Shown here: piece by piece, positions 1 to 11,295 of the stretch | Layout of the letters: every line of letters starts with the position of its first letter | Numbering within the stretch: position 1 is the first letter of the stretch | Source of the DNA: Diphasiastrum complanatum | Lineage: Eukaryota; Streptophyta; Lycopodiopsida; Lycopodiales; Lycopodiaceae | DNA: 64,000 nt | Direction of reading: 5' to 3' | NCBI GenBank assembly: GCA_029204225.1 | Contig: MU831960.1 | Coordinates: forward strand, 30,456 to 94,455 | Made by a program: the position numbers and the translations under genes | Notes under the pieces: generated by a model | Databases searched by the model: none | Told to the model about the DNA's origin: nothing | Seen by the model: only the letters and a program-made list of their open reading frames with translations

Positions 1-230
1 TGAACAACGGCAACAAATAGTAAATATCTTATTGCAACATAAATCATTTTCGCGCGAACCGTTATTTCAAGTCATATCTGATTATGAAAATAATGCTCAG
101 GTATCATTAGGAACTGATACAAAAGACATGTTAGGTATTTCACATGAATTTCAATCATTTGAAAATTCTTCATTGACAACAGAACAAGAAAGTGCTTTTT
201 CGATTTTGATATCAAATCAATCAGGTATTT

Positions 231-1403
231 TTGTACTGTCTCAAGGAGGAGAAGGCGAGTGATCTACCTCAACCTATGTTCCAAGATGGTAAGGCTCATG
301 AAGATGGTGCTTTGGCAAAAGCACATGGAGAGTTATTGCCAAAGAGGTCTACTTCTCATCAATTCTCTTATCTTGTTCATTTGAATGATCTCATTTCATC
401 ATGTAGAAGCAAAGATGGTGCCATTTCATGTGACTTCTTATTTGAAGACTTCAATTGGAGGTATCTCTTATCAAAGGTGCTTGATATAAAGATTACAATA
501 GTTGATACTATGGGGATCTTTAGATCCATATGCTTTGCCAAAATTCCTTTACATATAAGGAGTAAGGAGTATCTCATCTCAATCAAGAGGATGATGGTAG
601 GATTCTCAAATCTACCAAAAATCCAAGTGCATGATGGAGATTTGCCAAGGCTTGAGGAGGAGTCTTCTCAACACATGGTTTCAAGGGGATTTTCAAGAGG
701 CAAGGCTAAGTCTATGAGGCTCACAATTCATGGCAAAGAAGGCCAATTTTCAGGTGGTATCTACTTCAACATATTCACTTTTGCTTCTCTTCCATTATTT
801 GATGTACCATCTTGCTTTATTGAGATTTTTGTCTGGCTTAAATATTTCCCAAAACATTTTGAAAGTAAGAGATTGTGTCATCAAATGTATGCTCTTGGAC
901 CTAGAAAGAGCAAATATGAGTTTGTTAGTCATAGTTTGAAAATTCATGTTTTTTCATCTTGTGAGGCATTTTGTAAACTTCTCTTGAGATTAAGTGAATC
1001 ATCCTTGAAGGACACTTACATCCTTGAGCAAGTATGTAGCCTCAAGAAGATCAAGATAGTGTTTGATTTCAAGATTATATCCATCATGGATAATGTTCAT
1101 AGTATGTGGACTAGTCAAGCTAGAATGCATAATCTTGGAAATCATCACATTTGCTCATCTTATGATCTTGATCTTTATGATCTTTATGAGGCATGGAAGC
1201 CTTGGATTTCTCACTTTATGGTGCAGCCATCTTCATACAAATGGAGCTTCCAAGTCAAAGATCATCTTCAAGCATGGAGAAAGCACAAGGAAATGGTGGC
1301 AAATTGGTGGAATGCTCTTCAAAGGAGTTGGCAAGTGATTTCTACCAAAGAAGTCTTATCATGGATACGGAGAGGTTGCTACTATAGAGGATCCCTTGGA
1401 TGA
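231..1403 (+). CDS. Unidentified 390-codon ORF just inside the 3' LTR
   Basis: I do not recognise this protein. The frame is open for 390 codons, which is long for AT-rich sequence. It is rich in Lys, Leu, Ser, Phe and His, with no obvious signal peptide, zinc knuckle or catalytic motif of an LTR polyprotein. A shorter open frame at 32-262 overlaps its start and may be part of the same decayed coding region. It lies directly upstream of the polypurine tract, where copia and gypsy elements end pol or carry an extra ORF. It could be an additional ORF of the element or a strongly diverged pol end. The start is arbitrary because the true upstream frame may begin before the window. Confidence 0.35.
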   Translation: MYCLKEEKASDLPQPMFQDGKAHEDGALAKAHGELLPKRSTSHQFSYLVHLNDLISSCRSKDGAISCDFLFEDFNWRYLLSKVLDIKITIVDTMGIFRSICFAKIPLHIRSKEYLISIKRMMVGFSNLPKIQVHDGDLPRLEEESSQHMVSRGFSRGKAKSMRLTIHGKEGQFSGGIYFNIFTFASLPLFDVPSCFIEIFVWLKYFPKHFESKRLCHQMYALGPRKSKYEFVSHSLKIHVFSSCEAFCKLLLRLSESSLKDTYILEQVCSLKKIKIVFDFKIISIMDNVHSMWTSQARMHNLGNHHICSSYDLDLYDLYEAWKPWISHFMVQPSSYKWSFQVKDHLQAWRKHKEMVANWWNALQRSWQVISTKEVLSWIRRGCYYRGSLG

Positions 1404-1499
1404 TCTTCACTTCACATGAATACCAAATGATCCATTCAACAAGTTTCACAAGCCTCTTGGTTGATCTAGTACCTTACCAAGCTAGTTTTTCAGGAGGAG

Positions 1500-2029
1500 T
1501 GTGAAAATTAGCAAAATCTAGCTTGGCTACTTTGTATTTTCTTGTTTGTGAGTAAATCTCACGCGTGTGGAGCATGTTCCCATGTGTGGAAAAAAGTTGA
1601 AAATAGCTTAGTCATGTTGAGTTAGGGTACATAAAGTTTAGAGACATCTATCCAAGTGTAAGATGGTGATTTGGCCATTTTTGGCATTTGAGGCAAAATA
1701 GGCAAGTACACGTGGCATGTTGTAATTAGGCCTAAAGTAGGTTGTGATGTAGCTCGAGTCAAGTTAGGCTTATGACATGTTTCAAGTAGATATTTGGTGT
1801 GTGACATGACCCTATGTGTTGTCATGAGAGTTAGGGTCCAATCAAAAGAGAGATATTCATCAATTTGGCCCAATCAAGTTTGAGGGCTCATATGTCACTC
1901 AACCAATAGGATTTAGAGGAGGAAAAGAAGGGGTCCAATCATGTTTTACTTCCCCTTCATGTTAGATTACTACTTATATGTGCCTCACACTCATGGTATG
2001 CAAGTTTTTGGAGTTATGAGATTTTTACA
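1500..2029 (+). repeat. 3' LTR (530 bp) of the plus-strand element
   Basis: It begins TGTGAAAATTAGC directly after a polypurine tract and ends ATTTTTACA, so the termini are inverted complements with one mismatch. Only this LTR is in the window, so it cannot be confirmed by pairwise comparison. Confidence 0.55.
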
Positions 2030-2482
2030 CTATTTTGAGTCCAATTGGTTTCTCTCTCTATCTCTTTCTTATTGCAACAATTAGAAGCAAAATGCCCCTT
2101 CTTACCACAAAAGAAGCACTTCTTGTTGGATTTGCAACTTGTTGATATTTGTGACGACTCCTCATCACTTTTCTCCTTTGGCTTGTCCTTCTTGAAATTT
2201 TGATGATGCTCTTTGCCCTTCCTCTTGGCTTGTCCTTTGTAGAGTATCCTTTTTCTCTCCATCATTCACCTCACAGATGAATTTCAATGTCTCCCAAGCT
2301 TCCTTGGATGTGGTACATGAGCCAATCTCCCTCAACACTTCATTGGAAACATTCATCTTTATGATATATAGGGCCATCCTTGCCTCTTTTTGTCCTTTTG
2401 GACCTCTTGGAGCTCTTGAGGCTCATCCTTGAGCCTCAAGTCCTAAGACAATCTCCATCACATCTTGGGGCACCAAAATGGA
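2030..2482 (-). pseudogene. Ty1/copia gag fragment, copy 1
   Basis: On the minus strand the sequence starts MESILVPQDVMEIV at about 2482. After a frame break it continues with MNVSNEVLREIGSC..EAWETL, and it ends with a complete zinc knuckle CFFCGKKGHFASNC (CX2CX4HX4C). This is the order of a copia Gag, but most of the middle is deleted and at least two frames are used. The knuckle resembles that of copy 2 (CFSCGKKGHFASQC), so both derive from the same family. The fragment is cut on the left by the plus-strand LTR at 2029. It is non-functional. Confidence 0.75.
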
Positions 2483-2498
2483 CTCCATCCTCACCTGC

Positions 2499-3827
2499 CA
2501 AATGGCATAATTGGAGTGTTCATTCTCTCACCATGCTCCAACAAGACAAAACGTAAGGAATTCATCTTCCCTTGACAAATCCACTTGTAATGGATCAAAA
2601 GGTGTTGCTTCTCTCTCAATAATGGATCTTTAAAAGGTGTACTACCAACTGAACAAAGACTATCATTTTCATTACCATCAATCTTGAAAGGCCTTCCAAA
2701 ACGAGAGCATGATGCTACTATATCATCATCTTTTGTGATCAAGCAAGTACCACCTCTAGAATCTACTTGTAGACCCTCATCATTGAGTTGGCCTACATAG
2801 ATTTTTAGTCAAACTAGGTACATAGATCAGATCATTAAGATTTAGCTTATCTAAAGATATGCATCCTATGCCTTCTATCATACATTCCTCATCATTTGTA
2901 GTATAGATACAATTTCTAGATCCTTTGTATGGTACAAGATTTGAAAAAGAGTTTTGATCACTACTCATGTGGGATGAAGCACCACTATTAGCCACCATAC
3001 ATTAGAATGCTTGAAAGAGGAAGATGAAAAGTTAGACATCATAAGTGAATCTTCTTTGTCACAGACATTCATCTTCACAAGTGATATTGGCTTGCTTTTT
3101 CCTTTTGTAGCATTGGGAGGCAAAATGTCCCTTTTTGCCACATGAGAAACAGGTAACCTTGTACTTGTTCTTCTTCACATTAGATGAGCTTGGCTCCTCC
3201 TTGGGTGTCTTCTCCATTTCCTTTGTGTTGTCCTTGGAGCTCTTGCCATTCTTCTTATTGTTGTTCTTCCCCTTGAACTTGGTGAAGAGTTCTTGATCAC
3301 TTCCTCCATCCTTAAGAGATAATCTTTCGAATCTTGCCACTCGAGTTTGATGCCTATGATCCTCGCTATCAAGACTCCTTGTAAGGAGATCCTCTTTGAT
3401 TGCATATGATTGAACAATGGTATCAAAATCCTCACTTGAGCCATTCAAAATAACTTGAACAATCTCTTTGGATTTGATAGAATCATCTATGCAAGAAAGA
3501 TCTCTATGGATATTTTTTGACCCCAGATACATAGGATGTGGCACTTTCATCCTTTCTTTGAAAACTTTGGAAGATCATATTCCTAAGGGTAAGGACTCTT
3601 GAAGTGTTCCTAGACTCATAAATGGATTGAAGAGTACTCCATGCATCTTGGGCATTAAGACATGAGCTAATCTCTCTTAGGACATCACTAGAGGCATTTA
3701 GCTTCAAAACATGAAGAGAAACACGTGCTTTTTTCTTGAATTTGGAAATATCTTGAGGATTAGTAGGCTCCTCCTCATTCCCACTCACTATATCTATTAG
3801 ATCTTGAATTACAAGGATAGATTCCAT
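2499..3827 (-). pseudogene. Ty1/copia gag-protease fragment, copy 2
   Basis: Reading minus from 3827: MESILVIQDLIDIV, then the Gag middle (SSDVLREISSCLNAQDAW), a frame break near 3550, the rest of Gag with a lysine-rich stretch and the zinc knuckle CFSCGKKGHFASQC near 3100, then a protease-like segment at 2998-2780. The protease active site reads NSGASSHM where the family has DSGAS, so the catalytic Asp appears replaced by Asn. Further pol-like sequence runs to about 2499 and abuts gag copy 1 head to tail. No integrase, RT or RNase H follows. It is a dead, truncated copy. Confidence 0.75.
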
Positions 3828-4465
3828 CTTTTTGGTTTTGGCTTACAAAAAAAAAATTTAACTATCAATGCACATCAAATGAATGAAATGGAAGCCTTAC
3901 TTGAAAAAGTGTATTCTTGAGGTACAAAGCCACCTTATTTATACTACAAGAGGCCTTCTAGAACTCGTGGAGAGAGAGATCATTCTATGTGCCACATTGC
4001 CTCTATCTCTCTACTAGATGACAAAAAGAGAATGGATAAGAGTTAAGAATCTCTCTTTTTGAGAATCTTAGACCTACAAGAGTAGCCTCATATGCTTCTT
4101 GATAGGTTCTAGACCTACACATCACTATGGAAGACAAAAACAAAGTAACTTGACTCTAATTGGAAGATTACTTGACTAGTCTACCTCAAGTTTGGACAAA
4201 CCCCAAAACTTGAATCTTTAAGTTTAATATTATTTTAGTTTACAATACTTCACAAACATTGCATGTGGTTTACCTCCATTAGGGTTACTTTTGCAATCTA
4301 TCAAGTTAGATAATATTTCTATTAGTTTGAATCATAGTTGCAACAAATCGCTAATAGAGAAAATAAAAATTCCTTTAAACATCTCGCAACAGCCTATTAT
4401 CGTGCACCTAGGGAGAGGGAAAAAAATTCATAGGGAGAGCAAATGAAGGCGGATCCTTGTGTGAG
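3828..4465 (-). other. Probable leader or LTR remnant upstream of copia gag copy 2
   Basis: There is no ORF. On the minus strand the segment contains a TATA-like TATAAATAAGG near 3950, upstream of the gag start at 3827, as expected if this is the decayed 5' LTR and leader. I could not find a clear tRNA primer-binding site or a partner LTR. The right boundary is the insertion point of the next element, at the GTGAG duplication 4461-4465. Confidence 0.3.
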
Positions 4466-5625
4466 TGTTGACTGGTTTTGCTATCTGTCTACTAGTTCTG
4501 CTTGTTTGCTTCTTGTTACAGCTTATGCTACCTCCATTCTGGTTGTTAGCTGGGCATGTTCTTGATCATTTCTATTTGGTTCAATGCCCAGATCAGGCAG
4601 CAGATTCTTGGGGTTGTAGTATGGTTCAACCTCTCACGGATACTTAGATTTCGACCACTCTTGAACTCTTGAAATCACTTGCAATCATTCTACCATGCAA
4701 GCACACCAAGAATGCCCAAAAACAACTCTTCTTGAAACACGGTTGGGCATTACTATGGCACTTTAAAACATAATGCTAGAACGGATCATTGCAAAAATGG
4801 AAACTGAACTACTTGCAAGATCAGAAAACTAGCCTAGCATGCCACATTCAAAAAAACAGAAAATTAATTCCTACAAGCATTCAAGAATCAAGAAGCTCCA
4901 CCTTCTTGGTTCTTGAATTTCCCAAGAAACTCAAGAAACCAAAACGTAAATGAATTTGGAAAATCTATACCACATTATTGGCTACAAATTTCTTGGATGC
5001 TTGCAACCTACATTAATCCACAAGAAAACATGGAATCTAATCCACAACTAGGAAAGCAAGAAAACTAATCCAGTCTAAATCCACAACCACACACAATATG
5101 AATGGAAGGGCATGATCATAGGGGCATCACTCAAGAAAACCATCATGATCAAGGAGCTTAGTGTAGCATCAAACTCATGGGGAATCATCTTTTTAAGCAT
5201 GGAGTAGATACAATGCAAAAAGCTCCTCGACACAAAGAGGGAATCTCTTAAATAAGCAAGAGAGCTCCTTAGGTGGCATCCTAGTGAAATTTGCACATTT
5301 CACAAATTACAAGTGGAACATTGCTCTCTACTAGAGGTCACCATCAAAATGTGGCTCACTCTACTTTCTTTAAGAGGGGTCTACTTGCATTTATTACATT
5401 TGCTTAGAAATACTAGTTCCTACATGGTCATTCCATCTTCCGGGATTCACCATGAGGCTTACACAGTTCTTACTTGTCATTACTAGCTAGTATTTCTCGG
5501 CTCTCATACTCGGCTCTCCATCTTCATTAGTCTAGTCTTCTCAGAGACCTCCTTGGTCTAGGGTGAGAGGTGCTCTTGAGTTGCTCTGTCCGCGTATCTT
5601 GGGAATTCGTCAAAATCAGCCAACA
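4466..5625 (-). repeat. 3' LTR (minus sense) of the gag-only element, 1160 bp
   Basis: It starts TGTTGACTGG and ends CAGCCAACA and aligns along its length with 11296-12440. Differences seen by eye include an additional segment near 5520-5540 (CTCGGCTCTCCATCTTCATTAGT) that is shortened in the partner. Confidence 0.9.
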
Positions 5626-7935
5626 TCATCTCGCTCATAATGTGTTGTAGGACCCACTGCAACTCATATTGGACCGCTCCACTTTGCATTGGCATCTTCG
5701 ATCGTCACTCGAAAAAGCGTAGATCCTTGTTCGCTTACATAAAACCAAGTGCTTATTGTCACCAGTCTTTATCAAAAAAACTGTTTTTCACGAATTACCG
5801 CAATTGGATTAGAATGTCTTATTGCTATAGGTGGTTGACATTCTCAAAATTGGAGAGCTCTCAGCAGCTTCATAACTTGCATGCTCGAATGCTTTCCTCG
5901 TGTCTCTTTCTTTCATTGCATCTGCCATGGATGATTTCACTTCTAGTTTCTAGGCAGATTCTAGCTTCTGGGAGGTTGTATCATCCATATTGCTTCTGGG
6001 CATTTCTGCAATTCTTTTCTCAGTTGAAGTTCCAGTCTTGTCGATGCTCTTTTTTGATAGGTAGCACAAATCTTGTTATCAGTCTCAAGGGGATAGACTC
6101 ATCATCAAAAAACTGGTGGTAGAAACAGTTTTGGATGGACGGTTTGGTAACGGTAAGGAAACATGATGAAGGCTTGGTGGTAGGGTGAAGGAACTGATAG
6201 TTCTACAGTTGCAGCCTTGGACCCTTGTAATGTCGAGCTTTGACCACCACTTGTTGGGTGAGGAGCTTGCTTTATTTGCAGGTTCACGGTTGTCTTCATC
6301 TTTCTTTCTCTACAGCTCTTCCTTTTGATCTATTACTTTTGGATCTCTTTGGGCTTCATAAGAGGGGATTCAACTATCATTGCTCCAGAGAGTTTCTTTT
6401 GATCAAGACTGATTTGACTCAACTGTTGCTTAAGTTTTGTCCTTTCCTCCTCAGCTTCTTGAATCTTTCTCTTTATTTCTTCTAGCTACTTCGCCTGCCT
6501 CTTAGGTCTTCGTTTGACTGATCAACCATTATAGGTGGTAATTGGTCTCCGCAAGACACTTGCAATGATCTATCAGTTGCTTTGGTAAGACTATCAAAAA
6601 CTGGGAATTTCTCAGAAGAATAGTAAACTGATGATAAACTAACAGATGGAAGGAAGGGTGGTGGTGACAACGGTAGATGGTGTGGATGATAGACATGAGA
6701 ATGGGCGCAGAAGTATGGCAAGAGGTTGGTTGAAGAAGGAGACTGATTTTTCAATGCTTGTTTTTTCTTTTTCTGAAGGATCTTCGTCGTGACTGGGGTA
6801 CTTCTTCTGATTGAGTCTCTTCAGATTACCCATCTGCCTTCTTTAGTCTTGTCTTTTCATATTTGACTTTTGACCTTGGCTGTCGATCTTGCTGTTGTCG
6901 TTGTTGGCAGCGTAACTACTCTAGTGGATCCGAGCATATCCACTTCCCCCCCCCCAAAAAAAATCTGTTGGTGGGGATGTTGTTGTTGGTGACTGTTCAT
7001 GCTCAGGATTGGATCGACGTGTGGAACACGTAGTTGAAACTCGTTGAACATGCGACTGGACTAGAGATTGAACAAATTTTAACTAAATTTGTTTCGATCT
7101 TGCTGTAGTTGACTCAAAGAATAATATGGCAATGAGATGCAAAAGTCAACTCTAATTTGACATGGATTTCTCATATGTCTCAAAAATCCTAAAGTGCTGT
7201 ACAAGGGAATCTGAAGATGGATAGATGAATGAAAATGTGTTCTGGAGATGCTCTGCAGAAGACTCTCGTGCAATAGTTGTTCCTCAAGCAAAATCAATCA
7301 CACAAAACATGTGAAGAGAAACAAGGAAATAAACAAATGTTACAGAGAGTGAGAACTGTATAGCACTTATCGAACAAAACTTGTATTCATCGACATTGAT
7401 AATGTACCTTGATAGTTGCAATATCTCAGTTGTTTTGTAGAGTAATGTGACTTACTCTAACATGCCCTTGTCAAAACAAGGCAGGGTTGGTGACACTAAA
7501 GTCTACCATCATTGATAGCAGATGTTGTAAGATATAGCTTGTGATGCAGGTATGGTTGAGGTACTATGTCCTGAGGACCTCTCTGAACAAGAGATTCAGA
7601 ACCGAATCTCTATATGGATTTTTGAATCCTAGATTTATTGTGATTGGCACATTGGAAATCTTAGCAGCATGTGGAAAGACAAATAGATTTGAGGTTGTAG
7701 AAGGGGAGAAAAACTGTCAATTCCCTTTGGAGGTTGCTCTTGATTGGACATTGTAGCTGATGACGGAATATTGGTTTTGCTTTTCTTTTGACAAGGACTC
7801 ATTTCATATTAGTGTCTTTTGCATTATGGAGCTGGTGTATTGGACGGTGATGTAGAAGTTTACAAGAAACTTCTTGATTGAGCAGCAGGTTTAACTACTG
7901 GTTGCTATGGTGCTCGTGTTGTTGTCGTGAGGTTC
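5626..7935. other. Interior of gag-only element without recognisable pol
   Basis: About 2.3 kb lies between gag and the 3' LTR. Open frames on both strands are short, and none shows a protease, RT, RNase H or integrase motif. It is rich in CTT/TTC stretches and includes a C9A7 run near 6948. I see nothing else in it. Confidence 0.6.
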
Positions 7936-9289
7936 CTATTGTGATTCATAATTGACGTGACGGGCAGGTAGGATCTTAGTTGGTTGTTTCGGACAGTCTT
8001 TGAAACTGTGTTTCCTGATACAGTTCGGACACTCAGCATGGTACTTGGTCTTGATTGGACAATCAACCATGAAGTGGCCGGTTTCACCACAGATGAAACA
8101 TCTGGTGTGCAGTGGCCCTTGTATAATGGCATAGCCATCTTGTATGGCTAGTGGTTCTGGACTTTCTGGTGGATATTCATGATAAGGCAAGGCATTTCCA
8201 GGTTGTGATGGGTGTTCTTCATATTTTTGAACTGTATGTGCTTGGATAGGTCGATATGAAGGACAAGCATCAACATAATGCGTAGCCCGGCAGTGTGAGC
8301 ACCATATTGTTTTTCGTCTATAAGGTACCTGTGCAGGGTTTGGCTGAACAGGCATATTGCTTTGGATAGACTTCAGGGTAGCTTGAAACTCATTGGTGAG
8401 TTTCTCCATCTGTAGTTGATGTTGCTTATTAAGCAACTCCAACTGGGATTTCCAAAGCTGATCTCGGGTGTCCTCGATCGGCTTTGACTCATGGACAGGA
8501 GCGCGTGGTGCTCGCCTTTCCCTGGATTCGTCAACATCTGATCCTTCGTCTTCTTCCTTGATGGCATCAGGCATAGCTAATTTGAGGCTCATATATTCGT
8601 CATTTGATTTAAGCTCGCGTCTAATCCATCTTGGAAGGCCAACTAAAAACCAGATGATGAGCATCTGTTCAGAGGGTTGTTCCTGTACTTGACTTTTGAG
8701 GCGTTTGAAGCGCTCGATATAGTCTTGTACACGTTCATCCTTTGCCATTTTGATGTTACTCAGTTTGACAAAAGGACTCTCAATCAAGCGAAAGGGCTTA
8801 AAACGCTTGATAAAGGACTCTTTTAAAATTGACCAGTCTGTCTTCTCTTCACGATCAAGGTTGAAAAACCAATCATGTGCTTTAGCGATCATGGTCATCG
8901 AAAACAGTTGGACCATAGCATCGGAGGATGTTTCGCCATATACATCACATGAATTCTCAAAGATTTGCAAAAATCTTTGAGGGTCCGAACTACCATCAAA
9001 ATTTGGTAGATCTAGCTTGGGTGTACGTCTCTCAAGATGAGCATGGTGGGTAGCAAAAACTCCATTAAGGTTGGTTCTAGCATGGGATGTTTCAACACCA
9101 TGAACATGGGTTCTGGCTCGCGAGGACTCGACTCTATTATGTTCTTGTCCTTCGAAAGGGTGTTGTTGATGGCTTGTAGGGTTGGGACCGCATTCGGTAG
9201 AATCTATGACGTCTGATTTGTTCAGCTATAGGGGACCTTACCTCGTATGGATAATCGTCTGGGATTTCAGGATCTGTATGTTGGCCCAT
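7936..9289 (-). pseudogene. gag: gag (gypsy-type capsid and three zinc fingers), one apparent frameshift
   Basis: An ATG at 9289 opens a frame reading MGQHTDPEIPDDYPYEVRSP. Near 9200 the coding signal moves to another frame and then stays open for about 400 codons to the stop at 7936. This part holds a retrotransposon capsid domain (LDLPNFDGSSDPQRFLQIF, then AMVQLFSMTMIAKAHDWF and DYIERFKRL). A charged, coiled-coil-like stretch follows (LELLNKQHQLQMEKL). It ends with three zinc fingers: CSHCRATHYVDAC, CFICGETGHFMVDC and CPNCIRKHSFKDC. Only the middle one has the standard CX2CX4HX4C spacing; the other two have CX2CX3HX4C. Gag packages element RNA. An intact-looking nucleocapsid without pol fits a non-autonomous element. 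The frameshift may be real decay. Confidence 0.8.
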
Positions 9290-9548
9290 TGGGTACTGGG
9301 GTATGAGTTTCTAGTATTGATGGTTTTTTAGGGTTTTTAATGTTTTTTTAGGAAGTCAAGGGAAAACTCAGTATGAAAAGAGCGTTCTATTGGTATGGGT
9401 GTTGTTTTTTGAAAAAAAAAATGGTGTTCATGCCTCTTTTTTTTTTTTCAGTCTCAAAGGTGTTGGAAAAATGGTGGTTCGGTCGAAATGGCAATCAAAG
9501 GTGTTGATCAAAAGTTATGGTCCAGTCGAGATGGGTGTTAATTGCTCC

Positions 9549-9860
9549 GGTCGAGCTTTGACCTGATTGCTTCGGTTGAGATCTGATCGAATCTGTCCGG
9601 TCGAGATTTGATCGCTGCCTTTGGCTCTGGTCGAGATTTGAACGGACACTTCGGCTTCGGTCGAGATCACTTTGGCTCCGTTCAAGATTTCAGCGTGCAC
9701 TTTGGCTACGGTCGAGATCTGAGCAGGCACTTTGGCTCCGGTCGAGATCTAAGTGGGCACTTTGGCTCCGGTCAAGATCTGAATGGGCACTTCGGCTCCC
9801 GTCGAGATTCCAAAGAAAAGCTTTTGTCGAGATTCCAAAAAAACGCTTCGGTCAAGATTT
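9549..9860 (-). repeat. 30-bp tandem array in the leader of the gag-only element
   Basis: About ten units of 30 bp, each built on GGTCGAGATCTGAGCGGGCA followed by CTTTGGCTCC. Units between 9600 and 9800 keep exact 30-bp spacing apart from one short 21-bp unit. Being a multiple of 3, the period leaves an open frame on the plus strand with a repeating 10-residue motif (FGSGRDLSGH). This is probably a by-product of periodicity. The core GGTyGAGAT is shared with the neighbouring 24-bp array. Confidence 0.8.
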
Positions 9861-9869
9861 AAGATGGGC

Positions 9870-11035
9870 CTCCGGTTGAGAGTTTATTGAGGTCTCCGAT
9901 TGAGATTTTACTAAGGTCTTCGGTTGATAGTGAGGTGAGGCCTTCGGTTGAGATGTAAGCTGGGCCTCTGGTTGAGATTTCAGCTGGGCCTTCAGTTAAG
10001 ATGTAAGCTGGGCCTCTGGTTGAGATTTCAACTGGGCCTCCCGTTGAGAGTGAGGTGAGGCCTTCGGTTGAGATGTGACACAGGCCTCCGGTTGAGATTA
10101 AACACACGGGCTCTGGTTGAAAGTGAGGTGAGGCCTTCGGTTGAAATGTAAGCTGGGCCTCCAGTTGAGATTTTAGCTGGGCCTTCGGTTGAGATTTCAG
10201 TTGGGCCTCCAATTGAGAGTGAGATGTGAGGCCTTCGGTTGAGATGTAACACAAGCTTTCAGTTGAGATGTAAGCTGGGCCTCCGATTGAGATTTCAGTT
10301 GGGCCTCCGTTTGAGAGTGAGGTGAGGCCTTCGGTTGAGATGTAACACAGGCCTCCGGTTGAGATTCAACACAGGGGCTCCGGTTGAGAGTGAGGTGAGG
10401 CCTTCGGTTGAGATGTAAGTTGGGCCTCCGGATGGGATTTCAGCTGGGCCTTCGATTGAGAGTGAGGTGAGGCCTTCGGTTGAGATGTAAGCTGGGCCCC
10501 CGGTTGAGATTTCAACTGGGCCTCCGGTTGAGAGTGAGGTGAGGCCTTCGGTTGAGATGTAACACAGGGGCTCCGGTTGAGAGTGAGGTGAGGCCTTCGG
10601 TTGAGATGTAAGTTGGGCCTCCGGTTGAGATTTTAGCTGGGCCTGTGGTTGAGATTTCAGCTGGGCCTCCGGTTGAGAGTGAGGTGAGGCCTTCGATTGA
10701 GATGTAACACAGGCCTTCGGTTGAGATGTAAGTTGGGCCTCCGGTTGAGATTTCAGCTGGGCCTCTGGTTGAGAGTGAGGTGAGGCCTTCGGTTGAGATG
10801 TAACACAAGCCTCCGGTTGAGATTCAACATAGGGGCTCCAGTTGAGAGTGAGGTGAGGCCTTCGGTTGAGATGTAAGTTGGGCCTCCAGTTGAGATTTCA
10901 ACTGGGCCTCCCGTTGAGAGTGAGGTGAGGCCTTCGGATGAGATGTAACACATGCCTCCGGTTGAGATTCAACACAGGGGCTCCGGTTGAGATGGAACAC
11001 AGGCCTCCGGTTGAGATTCAACACATGGGCTCCGG
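9870..11035 (-). repeat. 24-bp tandem array (about 45-50 units) between primer site and gag
   Basis: Units are typically 24 bp. Variants include GGCCTTCGGTTGAGATGTAA plus four bases, GGCCTCCGGTTGAGATTTCA plus four, and GGCCTCCGGTTGAGAGTGAG plus four, occurring in recurring order (a higher-order repeat). On the minus strand the period gives 8-residue repeats such as GPAEISTG, GPAYISTE and GLTSLSTG in frames of 60-130 codons. Occasional 25-bp units (GGGGCTCCGG..) break the frame, which argues against a single encoded protein. In element sense it lies in the leader between the primer-binding site and gag. Confidence 0.85.
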
Positions 11036-11278
11036 TTTTGCAGTTTGATAGTAAAGCAAGTCTGATCACTTGTGTTTGCAGTTGTTGTGGCTTGCTGGTT
11101 GGTTTGCAGGTTCAGGTGCAAGCAAGTTGGTTTTCAGACAAATTTGCAAGCAAGTCTATTTGCTTGCGATTGTTGTTTCTTGCAGGTCGTTTTGCAGGTA
11201 GGGTAGTTCGTTTGCAAGGTAGACTGCAGATCAGAACACTGTTGCAGCAGGTGTGTGTTTATGGGGTGTGGAGTTCAA

Positions 11279-11293
11279 GCAGCAACGGTGCCA
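11279..11293 (-). promoter_or_regulatory. tRNA primer-binding site of the gag-only element
   Basis: On the minus strand, TGGCACCGTTGCTGC starts two bases inside the 5' LTR end. It resembles the TGGCGCCGTTGCC site used by many plant gypsy elements and attributed to tRNA-Asp. Confidence 0.6.
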
Positions 11294-11295
11294 AA

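Larger units (their letters stand above)
1..2029 (+). mobile_element. 3' part of a plus-strand LTR retrotransposon, left end outside window
   Basis: A long open region is followed by a purine-rich tract (TTTTTCAGGAGGAG, ending at 1499) and then a sequence with LTR-like ends, TGTGAAAAT at 1500 and ATTTTTACA ending at 2029, which are near-perfect inverted complements. Immediately right of 2029 the sequence becomes a minus-strand copia gag fragment, so the element appears inserted in it. The 5' LTR, and therefore the target duplication, lie outside the window. The superfamily cannot be assigned because no protease, RT or integrase motif is visible in the part present. Confidence 0.6.

Noticed and set aside
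9859-10953. Minus-strand frames with STGGP-type repeats as a repeat protein gene
   Set aside because: The frames arise from the 24-bp period and are broken by 25-bp units; no start region or domain supports a protein.
9870-11035. Repeat array as a CRISPR
   Set aside because: Units are contiguous with no unique spacers, and the sequence is plant nuclear and inside an LTR element.
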